A DNA stretch of 64,000 nucleotides from Microcebus murinus. Its lineage: Eukaryota; Chordata; Mammalia; Primates; Cheirogaleidae. The notes beneath the pieces were generated by a model that was not told the DNA's origin, ran no database searches, and saw only the letters and a list, made by a program, of their open reading frames with translations. Position numbers and translations under genes: made by a program. Below, one piece after another: positions 47,807-58,084 of the stretch (its first letter is position 1; each line of letters begins with the position of its first letter). The stretch spans positions 56,311,001 through 56,375,000 of the forward strand of contig NC_134120.1 in the NCBI RefSeq assembly GCF_040939455.1. The letters run 5' to 3'.

Positions 47807-48287
47807 CTGTGGGCCCCAAACCCTAGGCTGCAGGCAGGTAACAGTCTGTGGCCTGTTAGGAACAGGCTGCACAGCAGGAGGTGAGCAGCAATGAGTGAGC
47901 AAAGTTTATCTGTACTTACAGTCGCTCCCCATGGCTCGCATCACCACCTGAGCTCCACCTCCTGTCAGATCAGTGGCAGCAGTGGCACTGGATTCTCACA
48001 GGTGTGAGAACCTACTGTAAACTATGCATGCGAAGGCTCTCGGTTGAGCACTCTTTAGGAGAGTCTAATGTCTGATGGGCTGCGGTGGAGCTGAGGCGGT
48101 GACGCCAGCACTGGGGAGTGGCTGCAAATACAGATTTCAATTAGCAGAGAGGCTCACAATGCAGCGAGCATAGAAATAGAGTGCACGACAAACGTAAGGG
48201 TCATCCTGAAACCATCCACCCCCCACCTGTGGAAAAATTGTCTTCCATGAAACTGGTTCCTGGTGCCAAAAGGGTTGGGGGCCACTG
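47807..48287 (+). mobile_element. MER1-type (Charlie) hAT transposon remnant
   Basis: The left end CTGTGGGCCCCAAACCC and right end GGGTTGGGGGCCACTG are diverged inverted repeats. The interior is collinear with my memory of the primate MER1 element: GTCTGTGGCCTGTTAGGAAC, GCTGCACAGCAGGAGGTGAGC, CCTGAGCTCCACCTCCTGTCAG and AAAAATTGTCTTCCATGAAAC. Its larger size (481 bp) fits the longer A form. Flanking octamers AATTAGAG and AAGTGGAC match at 5 of 8, a possible decayed duplication. Confidence 0.88.
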
Positions 48288-49139
48288 AAGTGGACATTTC
48301 CACCTACAGCCCCACAGACAAAGGATCTCAGAATTTCAAACACTAAACTGACAGGCATCTTCCCTTCCCTTCTGTTCCCCTGTTCCCTCTTCTATACCAA
48401 ATCTGAGCTTCCTCATCTGATCCTTATACTGCTTAAATGGTACCTCCATCCGCGGAGTCAGCCTCTCTTTCCCTTTCCTCTACATGGAATTAGGCAGTAA
48501 GTTTTTTCATTTTACTTCAAAAGTACTTGTTGAAGCAGTCTCCTTTTCTAAAAGCCCTCTGCAATTGTCTTAGGGTTAGGGTTTACCCAACAGTCTGTGA
48601 AAGTTGATCATATGAATTGGGTCATTCTTGTCATACCCAACCAAAACAGCTGAGAAGTCAGGGAGATAAAAGCACTTGGGACACACAACATTGCTCTAAA
48701 AATGTAATTCCTTCAAGCAATGCTGCTGAAACTGCCTACTCTACTCCCAAACCAGTTTTATCTACTATTTGCTGAAACAACCTGCTGCAACTCTATGACT
48801 CATTTTCCCCACAGCTGCTGCTCCCCAATCGAAGCTTGCCAGCTAACACAAATAAACTTACTTCCAACACACATGTACCATCTATCTTTTCTTATAAAAC
48901 CCCCAATTTCTTCTTTCATCTTCGAACACTGAAGACCACCATTCTATGCATACGCTTTGAATTGCAGTTCTTGTATCCCAAATAAAATGTTAACTTTGGA
49001 GATTCATCTCTACACATTTTATTTGACTTTGTCAAGTCCCTGACAAAGTATTTTGACTGATATTTCTGCTTCCATTGTCAAATCCCTCATCACACACATA
49101 CACACCCACACCACATATGCATGTGGATAAAAACTCACA
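48288..49139. other. Unassigned sequence
   Basis: No gene was recognised. A tiny TTAGGGTTAGGGTTT stretch (about 48,570) is too short to mean an interstitial telomere. Confidence 0.4.
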
Positions 49140-49560
49140 CTGTTGTCAGATGATTTTTCTAAAACGGTATTTATTGTGTTTTTACCACTGCTTAAAATCC
49201 TCAGCAGCTCCTGCCACCTATAGGCTAAATTCTAAACTCCTATACAACGGATATCCAAGACCTTTCAAGTTCCTGGATTATTTTCCATGGCTCCACTGCT
49301 GGAAGAGTTTTTCAATCATTCTTTTGGGAACCACTTCACTCAACCTTGTATTTATCGCTATAACAGCGTCATCGTTACCGCAGGGATTTGTTTTTATGTC
49401 TACCTCTAACCGTAGAGGCTAAACTCCCCAAGGGAAGCAGACTATAGCTTACTTATCTGTGACTTCTTAAGGCTAGCACACTTCCTAGAACACATTATGC
49501 CCAAATATTCAATAAATATTTATTGAATAAATGAATGTATATGTGATATGAAACAGGAAG
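49140..49560 (+). mobile_element. L2 LINE 3' fragment
   Basis: ACTGCTTAAAATCCTCAGCAGC, then GCTAAATTCTAAACTCCTATA, and a tail with CCTAGAACACATTATGCCC and TTCAATAAATATTTATTGAATAAATGAATG follow the 3' portion of an L2 LINE in order. Confidence 0.75.
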
Positions 49561-49869
49561 GTGTTATTAAGAATTCCATCACTGCCAAACATCATAAATA
49601 ATTATAACTATTTTTTGTCAAGTATGGGGCTTCTTATACTTACGAAACTATCTCAAAAACATAACCTAATTTGGACTGCACGATACCCCTTGAGGAAAGC
49701 CATCATGATCTTGAGAACCTATGACTGGTTAGTGACACAGCCAGACCAGAATCCACTGTTGTGATCCCTCTACTCTTCATTAAATCCCTAAAACAAAGTA
49801 AGTAAAAAATTCCAATTTGTTCCACTTATGAAAACTAGCTTTTTTAAAAGAAAACATATTTTCTTATTA

Positions 49870-51085
49870 GGTTATAATTTACTGAGAGTAAAATTCACTT
49901 TTTTTGGCATATGTTTTCAAGATCTGACAAATTCATACAGGCACTTCACCACACCACTACTGTCAAGATAACAGAGCAATTCCATCAGTCTTCCAGGTCC
50001 CCATGGTCTTTGTAGTCAGCGCTATCCTGATGCCCCAGCCACTGGTGACCACTGCTGTATTTTCTGACCTTGGAGTCTGATGTGAGCCAGAATACGGCAC
50101 ATGTAATCATATAATGTGTAGCATTCTGATACTGTCTTCTTTCACTTAGCATGATACATTTGAGATGTTCTTGTGGGTATTGATAGTTTGTTACTTTTTA
50201 TTATTGACTAATATTCCATCCAGAGACCAAGTTTATTTATTCAGTCAACAGCTGAAATACATTTGGATTGTTCCCAGTTTGAGACAATTACAAATAAATC
50301 TGCTGTAAACACTGGCTTAGAAATTTTTGTGTGAACATAAATTTTCATTTCACTTGGTAAATATCCAACAGTGGAATTACTGGGTTGAATAGTAAGTATA
50401 TGGTCAACTTTATAACATATTGACAGTTTTTCAAAGCGGCAAAATACAATTTTGCATTCTCACCAGCAATGTATTTTAATTTCAGTTGTTCTGCATCTCC
50501 ATATCTTCCTCAGCACTTAGAATTCCTCCCTCCCTCCCCCTCCCTCCCTCCCTCCCTCCCTTCCTTCCTTCCTTCCTTCCTTCCTTCCTTCCTTCCTTTT
50601 TTTCCCATTCTAAGAGATGTATAGTGGTAAATCCCTGTTTTTAATTTGCACTTCCCTAAAGACTAATAATGTTAAGCATCTTTTCACGTGTTTATTTGCC
50701 ATCTGTATATCTTCTCTGGTGACTTGTCTATTCAAATCTTTTGCTCACCTTTTTTTTTTAATTGAGATGTATGTTTTCTCAGTATTGAATTTTGACAGCT
50801 TTTCATAAATTCTGGATACAAGTTCTTTATCAGATATGATTTATAAATATTTTCTTCCAATTTTGGCTTTCATTTTTATTGTCTTGGTAGATTTTGGGGA
50901 GCAGAAGTTCTTAATTTTGATGAAGTCAAATTTATCAAATTTTTCTCTTATGAATCATATTTTTTGTGTTGTATTTAAGAAATACTTGCCTTTGCCTAAC
51001 CCAATATCACAAAAAGGTTCTCCTATATTTTTATAAGAGTTTTATGGTTTTAACTTTTACATTTGGGCCCATGGTCCATAAAAAT
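49870..51085 (-). mobile_element. Ancient L1M, antisense
   Basis: It is antisense L1 ORF2/3' sequence: ACTTAGCATGATACATTTGAG, ATATCCAACAGTGGAATTACTGGG, TTCTCACCAGCAATGTA, GTGGTAAATCCCTGTTTTTAATTTGC and TTCTTTATCAGATATGATTTATAAATATTTTC occur in order. A pyrimidine tetranucleotide tract (50,525-50,598) has grown inside it. No open frame survives. Confidence 0.88.
50525..50598. repeat. (CCCT)n/(CCTT)n pyrimidine tract
   Basis: A block of TCCC units passes into about 10 TTCC units and then a T-run, all pyrimidine on this strand over roughly 74 nt. Confidence 0.95.
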
Positions 51086-52224
51086 GCAGACATATTCTAG
51101 TGTACGAATTTGGCCACTCTGACTTTAAAATATAAAAAAGTACCAACTTTATGAGAATTATATATTATTGAATATAAAGTTTACTGGTACAGTTACTAAA
51201 GCATAATAAATTTCAAAATTACATCATTATTGGGAATGTTTACTGTTGTGACTCAAAGCCAATAATAAATAATAATTCCAAAAGTAAACTAAAGACTAGT
51301 TATTATTGACAATGTCTACCTATAACTGTAGCACAGAGAGAAGACATTAAATATATTTTGGCAATAAAAATATATGTTAATGATTCAATCTTATTAGTAA
51401 GATGCCTTATTAGCGATATGTATTTCACTAACATATTAATTGAAATTTTAAAGTATGAACTAGTGACTCAAAGAGCTGTTTTAAATGGAAAATATATTTG
51501 TCTTGTTTTGTTTTCAAAGTCTTTACAGTAAAAAGGTATGCTCATTTGCATCTGAGTTAATGAAAAAGGGTACGTGATTTTATAGAGATTTCATCAAAAA
51601 CTTTACATTTTGCCTTTACTTTAAGCTTACAGTTATCTAAAGTCAGGCCCTTAAATAATAATTTAAATTTTGGATTACATAATTATTTAGATTGAGAGAA
51701 ATGTCATATGTCTAAATTTGTTAATATTAATAATATTTCAAAGGATCACATATACATAATCCACTGCAAGAAAGATGGACATGGATGCCTTATAACACAC
51801 CCAACAAGATATAAAAAATTATTTTTTAAAATTTGTTATGAAGACTCTGCATCTTACTTTGTCAATTTCTAGATCCCACTTGTGCATATCAATACCTGCT
51901 ATGAAATATCTAATCAATTCATATGCTCCTGCTACCTATGCTTTATTTTGTGAAATCACAAATCCCAATGCAGAATAGTGACTTGTCCAAGTGAAGAAAG
52001 ACAGAAGATTTTTAGACTTAGATAAGAACCTCTGAAATAAATTAAGACTCTAACATGACAAACATCTACATTTCTTTTAAGTAAAATATTTAACCTATAT
52101 ATAATAAAGTTAAATAAATGACATAAACTTTAATCCTACCAAAGTATCTTATATTAGTACATCTTTAATACACCCTAGATATTTAGAAACATCTGTGATA
52201 AAGAAATTAAGAGATGGTGTGCAC
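51086..52224. other. Unassigned AT-rich sequence
   Basis: No gene or clear repeat was recognised. Confidence 0.4.
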
Positions 52225-52425
52225 GCATCGGAAATAAAATCCACAGGGTGTTGGGCAAGTGCGGGGTAGAGGACTGGATGGGTAAATCCACATCTAATGG
52301 ATGTGGTGCATGCTATCTGGGGGATGGGTATGCTTGTCAGAGAGTGCAAAGACAATTTATGTAACCAAAGCATTTGTACCCCTGCAATACTCTGAAATGA
52401 AAAATTTAAAAATAAAAAAAGAAAA
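52225..52425 (+). mobile_element. L1 3' UTR stub
   Basis: GGGTGTTGGGCAAGTGCGGGG, ATCTGGGGGATGGGTATGC and CATTTGTACCCCTGCAATACTCTGAAATG plus an A-rich tail match the 3' UTR of the local L1 lineage. It is severely 5' truncated, with no coding part and no clear duplication. Confidence 0.85.
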
Positions 52426-52624
52426 CAGAAAGAGACTACACTGCTGTGGCCATACATTTTTTTTTTTCTAAATTTTTACCTGATTGATTTTTATGGATCA
52501 ATTCTGTGTTTGGGTTTTTCCTTGAGTTGATTACTCAGACTAGAAAACGTCCCCTGGCCCTAATTTAAAATTATATTCTAAATTTTCTCAAAAATATTTA
52601 AAAATGAGCATTGGCTAGATGTCC

Positions 52625-52745
52625 TAGTGCAATCTTTACAATGTGCTCTTTCAATGATCTTGGGAAAATCACACAGCTACTGTGTCACTGTTTCCTTATT
52701 TCTAATATGAAAAAACTAGACTGAATAATCTATGAAGTTATATTT
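52625..52745 (+). repeat. MIR-like fragment
   Basis: AATGATCTTGGGAAAATCACACAGC...CACTGTTTCCTTATTTCTAATATG resembles the MIR 'cttgggcaagtcac...cagtttcctcatctgtaa' core. It is diverged. Confidence 0.55.
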
Positions 52746-53046
52746 GGTAGGAGAGTCCATTATTCTTACAAGATAGAGATTTTAAAAAGAGTCAGCTTAT
52801 ATATAATGTAACAAGATTTTCAACTATAATGCTATTAATACTTCCATGTATCCTCTTAAATTAACAATGGATAAAAGGCCTTTTGCACTTTTTACTTATA
52901 CTCCTGGGGATCCAACTCCACGAAGAGAATTTGAGTTCCATAAAAAAGGATATTTTTCACTCATGATACAGACTGTACTTCTCCAACCTTAAATTTAAAA
53001 GTCAGTATAGCTAGACGGTTCTAAGAGGAAACCAATGTAAACAAAT

Positions 53047-53094
53047 AAAAAAGAAATACCCCCATAATATGCCAAAAGAAAAAAAAAAGAAATA
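53047..53094 (+). mobile_element. Ultra-short (about 24-bp) L1 stub with 12-bp duplication
   Basis: AAAAAAGAAATA occurs at 53,047-53,058 and again at 53,083-53,094. Between them is CCCCCATAATATGCC plus a short A-rich tail, the very last bases of the local L1 3' end. The left junction AAAT|AAAAAAG is compatible with L1 endonuclease. The structure is that of an extremely 5'-truncated L1 insertion. Confidence 0.8.
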
Positions 53095-55289
53095 GACACA
53101 GGACTTTCCCTAGAGAGCCATTAATGAAAACACCTCACAACCAAACACCAGCATGGAAGTGTAGTTCCCTGAAAGATGTGCATAAATGCAGGTGAACCAC
53201 TTCACTCCTCATGCCACACAGAAAGCCATCCAGAAATGCACCCATGATTCTTACAACATTCACGTGTGTGTGTGTAGTTTTTTTTTTTTTTTTGTCTAAG
53301 AACCTAGTATCAAAGACTATAATCAACTATATTGGTAAGAAAACAAATTGTTTATGAGATTATACTGATCCCTCAAATTGCCGCAGAATTAGAATTATCT
53401 CCAGATGCTCTATTCCATGAAAGAGTCTCAAAAATAATGAGAAAAGAGGATGATCCCAGGCTACGCTGGCAGTGCGACTGGATGCCATCACTGCCCTTCT
53501 CCCATCCATCCAGCATCTCCCCTCCGCTTGCCGGCAGCTTTTCCTGGGTGGTCACTGCCCTCTCTCACCTCCCCATAGCCTCATACTGACAACTGGCATC
53601 TTCCTCCCACACCTTTTCAATTGTCCCACAGCACTCCTGTGAGTGAATAACTGCAAAGCCTGGGTAAAATCACTTTGGGTGATGTTATTTCATACTGATC
53701 TGAGCCAGAAATGTTTGCTTCATTCAGTTGTGCTACATCTCCCTTCTTTCTTCTGCTTTTCTTCTTACCAAACACAATTTACTTTCTCCCTAAACAAAAC
53801 TTTAACAGTCACCCTGAGATGCAGTATCATCTCAATTTTTGGATTTATAATCCCATCCCCAAGATGCAATGGTCATTTAACCTCTTTAAATGGAAGGGTG
53901 AGTCATGGTTGCTAAGACCCTTTCCAGCAATCACATTCTATGAGTCCATGTTAGCAAGTCAAGATTAAATAGAAATATCCTTAGAAAGAATCAATTTACT
54001 GTGTGATATTGAATAGCTCTTAAGAGAGTGGCATCTATTCTTTGGACTAAAAGCAAACATAGGGATACAAACATTTCTGTATCCCTACCAAGGTACAATT
54101 GAAAACGTTCACCAAATACATATCAAATTTGAAGTCAAGATATCGACCAGATGAAAAAGGAAAAAATGATTTTCTACATTCTTCGGTTATACTAGATAAA
54201 AATAACATGAAAACTTAATCCTTTTTCTGTATTTATCTTCTGTGGCCCCAAATAGACGGCAGTACTTATTCACACTGACTTAATTCATGGCAGAATGAAA
54301 GATAAAGAGTGCCTATACATTAAGGATAAACTGAGTCTTAAAATATATGGTATAATATATATATATATATGGTATAATAATACTGTATATGGTATAATAA
54401 AATATATGGTATAATAATACTATAACAGAGGCTATTTATCAATTTTATGGTTGCTATTGAGACATATACATAGTTTATTCCTTACTTTGAAATGACAATA
54501 ACTGAGCATATCAGGAGATGTTCATTTAGGCTATTATCATTGGCATTTTTAAGCCCTCCAAGACCTATTCTACTTAAATTTTGTTTTTTCAGACTTATTC
54601 AGAATCTTCTCCACATAGAACCTCCATTTTCACAATAGAAAGAAATGTAGGAGGGAGGAATAGAGAGCAGGAGAAAGAGAAGGAGAAGGAAAAAAAGATG
54701 CATTAGAAAGACAATCTCTACATGGTATACAAGAAACAAACTTTCTGCCAAACCTCAGACTGCCTTGTGAATGAGTGATGCTCATCTATGGGTATCAAAG
54801 GAATAATTATTTCATCAATGGTGATGGCAAAACTTAACATCCATTTTGGAAGACAAATATCTACTTTTCAAAGTCTCTATGCCAAAGCATCTTCATATGA
54901 ATTAAAGTGTTGTATATATTTTAAATTATAAACACAAGCAAAACATAGAGTCCAAAACATATCAACTCTAAAATTTTATAGCACTGAAGCAATAAGAAAA
55001 AATAGGAACAATGGAATTATAATAATTTTTAAAACTCAGTGTAAAGTAACAAAAATAAATTCTTAAAAATCAACGTTGCAAAATGTATCTACAGAGAATG
55101 ATATGAACAATAACATGAGCAAATATTCCACAAAAGTAAATACAAATAGTAAACACATGGAAAAATATTGGTCTCCACTAACATTTTTAAAAGAAGCATT
55201 TGGTTATTAAAATCTACTAAATTAGTAAAATGCTTTACTCAAATGGCTAATGAGATTTCAGTTGAATACGGTATACTTTCCCACTTCGT
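53095..55289. other. Unassigned sequence with an AT-rich tandem repeat
   Basis: A T-run lies at 53,279-53,293. Weak MIR-like phrases occur near 53,810-53,950. The tandem repeat at 54,345-54,425 is listed separately. Open frames of 85-90 codons at 53,332-53,968 lack support. Confidence 0.4.
54345..54425. repeat. AT-rich tandem repeat
   Basis: The motif ATATGGTATAATA recurs about four times, some copies followed by ATAC, with an embedded (AT)n run. It is likely unstable or polymorphic in length. Confidence 0.8.
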
Positions 55290-56110
55290 TGAGGTGAAAG
55301 TCATATGCTATACAATTAACCATTTGAACACGAACAATTCTGTGGTATTCTCCCAAATAGATGGCAGTACTTGTTCACCACACTGTGCAACCATCATGTC
55401 TATCCAGTTTCAAAACATCTCCATCACTCCAGAAAAACACTCCATATTCATCAAGTAATCCTTCCCCATTCCACACCACTCACAGCCCATGGCAAGCACA
55501 AATCTGCTTTCTGCCCCTATGAATTTGTGTATTCTGGATATTTCATCTAAATGGAGTAATACAATATGTGATCTCTTGTCTTGTGTCTGGCTTCTCCTAC
55601 TTAGAATAATATTTTAAAGGTTGATCCATGTTATAGCACTTATCAATACTTTTTTATGGCTGAATAATATTTCATTTTATGATATACCACTATTTGTTTA
55701 TCTATTCATCCTTTCATGAGTATTTGAATTGGTCCCACCTTTTGACTAGTGTGAGTAGTGCTGCCATAAACATTCATGAACAAGTATCTGTGTGAATACC
55801 TGTTTTCAATTCTTTTGCATATATACCTAGGAGTAGAATTGCTAGATCACATGGCAGTTTTATGTTCAATTTTTTAAGAACCACTGAAGTGTTTTCCACA
55901 GTGAGTGGACCATTTTCATTCCTACCAGCTGATGGCTCCAGTTTCTTCACCTGCTTACCAACACTTGTTATTGTCTAGGTTTTTTGTTTCTTTGTTTTTT
56001 ATTATAGGCATCTTAGTGGATGTGAAGTTGTAACTCATTGTGGCTTTGATTTGTATGTTCATAATGACTAATGATTTGGGTATTTTTGTGTGTTTGTTGG
56101 CCACTTGTAT
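55290..56110 (-). mobile_element. Ancient L1M, antisense
   Basis: TTAGAATAATATTTTAAAGGTTGATCCATG, TTTTTATGGCTGAATAATATTTC, ATACCTAGGAGTAGAATTGCTAG, TTCCCACAGTGAGTGG-like sequence and TCTTAGTGGATGTGAAGTTG follow antisense L1M order. The upstream part, with AAAACATCTCCATCACTCCAG, extends it left. No open frame survives. Confidence 0.85.
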
Positions 56111-56194
56111 ATTGGAGTGAGGCTGTCAGTAGGATTTCCCTGAGGCTCAAGGGTCCCCAAGGCTTCAAATATTGTGGTGCACTTTTAAAAACAA

Positions 56195-56234
56195 TCTCTC
56201 TGTCTCTCTCTCTCTGTCTCTCTCTCTCTCTCTC
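56195..56234. repeat. (CT)n tract
   Basis: A CT run of about 40 nt interrupted by two TGT units. Confidence 0.95.
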
Positions 56235-56849
56235 AGAATGTTGTTGGCATCCTAAGAGGTACAAGCATGTTGATGAACAATAAAGTAGAGTGTAGAAACA
56301 GTGAAAATAATAATTCTAATTCTTTGACCTCAAAAATCCACTCTTAGAAACTTATCGTAAGGAAATAAACAATAGATTTATTTGTGAAAATGATCACATA
56401 AAATGACAAAAATCAAAACCATCCAAAGAAAGATTTAAAACATTCTCATCAGTCAACATGAGGAAAGATTATGCCAGAAGTGAAGTATTTATAAAGACTA
56501 TGTATTAATAGAGTTGCAGAAACATGCCACATAGCAGTTAAGAGTTTTCACTCTGGCAACCCAGGTTTGAAGCCCGTCAAAGGAACACAGAATTGGGGAA
56601 ATACAAGGTCCATGAGGGGAAGGATCCTGGATTTGTTCACTGAAGTATCCAAAATCTAAAACACTGTCTGGCATAAGACAGGTTCTCAATATATATTTCC
56701 TAAATGGATAAAGAAATTGATGCAATAACAAACACAGAATGCAAATCAAAATGTACAAATCTGAAAAATGTATATGCAAAAATGAAAGCATCTAAGCAGG
56801 CCTCAGTGACATTTGGAATTCAATCCAAACCCTTCTGTGTCACACTGGA
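56235..56849. other. Mostly unassigned; L2/MIR-like tail near 56,660-56,710
   Basis: AACACTGTCTGGCATAAGACAGGTTCTCAATATATATTTCC resembles an L2 3' end. The rest shows nothing recognisable. Confidence 0.45.
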
Positions 56850-57935
56850 ATTCATCACCCCCTATTTCAAAAAGGCACTGACCTTCACCAGTCCATCAAG
56901 CCAGAAACCTGGCATCACTTTAGATCTTTCCCTCTTCATGACACTCCACTCCTAACCCATTCATTCTCCAAACAGTTCATCCTTTATTTTTAATACCTCT
57001 CCACTGTCTTCATTTCTCTGCTACAACATCACTGCCCTAGCTAAAGCCACCATTTCCTCTTCGCAGATTATTGCCACAGCCTACAAAACACTCCCCAGCT
57101 TCTAATCTTCTGACAATCCCTCTCCACACAGATGGCCAGAGTACACTGTTCTAACATACAAACCTTAACATTCTTCTCTCCTGCATAAAAGTTGCCAAAG
57201 TATTCCCATTGCCTATAAGATAAACCTTAATTATTGACATAATTTACATTAGGAGTCCTCAATATTGAATGTAGATTAAATCACCAGGGGGACATTTAAA
57301 AATACTAGTTCCCAGGCTCTATCTCAAAGATTCAGTTTCAAATGATATGGGGCTTCAGCCCAGGCCTGGGTATTTTGAAATGCAGTCTTGCTTGTGACTC
57401 TACTGCACAACCAGGGTTAAAACCTATGAGTTTATATGGCCCCCTATACTCTGGCACCAATCTAACTCTCCCTTCATCGCTGGCCACTCCCAACCTCGCA
57501 TTTCTTGAACCAGCCATCCTGGATTTCTCCTCCCAATAATTCAACTGTGCTGTGTCTCTCTTGCTTCTGAGTCTTCGCACTTGCTTTGCCTTCAGTGGTA
57601 AATGGTCTTCTTACTCTTTGGTGAGATAACATATGATCATCTTTTAGGTTTGTGCTTCAACATCAATTCTGCCAGGAAGTCCTCCCACCCCAGACTAAAG
57701 TAGGCGCTTATTATGTACATTTCCTTAGTTCATTGTACATCCTTAATAACAGCACTAAAGCAAACTCTATTATTGTTGTTCATTTATTTGAATACCTTCC
57801 ACGCTCTCTTAGCAGGCTGTACAGTGTGTGAGGGCAAGGCCTGTAACGTCTGTTGGTCAATGTATGTGAAGCACCTAACAGAGTGAATGCACACAGCAGG
57901 CATTTAATAAATAGCTATCAAATAGTAATATGTGC
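56850..57935 (+). mobile_element. L2 LINE, interrupted by MER5A
   Basis: GCCAGAAACCTGGCATCACTTTAGATCTTTCC, AAGTATTCCCATTGCCTATAAGATAAA, TCTTCGCACTTGCTTTGCC, CCAGGAAGTCCTCCCACCCCAGAC and the tail GCACCTAACAGAGTGAATGCACACAGCAGGCATTTAATAAA are collinear with L2. A MER5A lies inside (57,250-57,425). The coding frame is lost. Confidence 0.85.
57250..57425 (+). mobile_element. MER5A-like hAT MITE
   Basis: AGGAGTCCTCAATATTGAATG, ATTAAATCACCAGGGGGACATTTAAAAATACTAG, CCAGGCCTGGGTATTTTGAAATG and the end CTGCACAACCAGGGTT are diverged MER5A. It splits the surrounding L2. Confidence 0.82.
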
Positions 57936-58084
57936 CAGTATTGTGGGATTATAAAAAATATGAATTATTGAAAACTATTTTTCTTTATGGTTGTGTAGCA
58001 CCTACTTTTTGTAAAAACATTCTCAAAATTAGCAATGAAAATTGTAACTATTGTAAATAGAACTATCTTCAAAATTTCTTTTTA

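Noticed and set aside
48568..48586. Interstitial telomeric repeat
   Set aside because: Only about two TTAGGG units, which is expected by chance.
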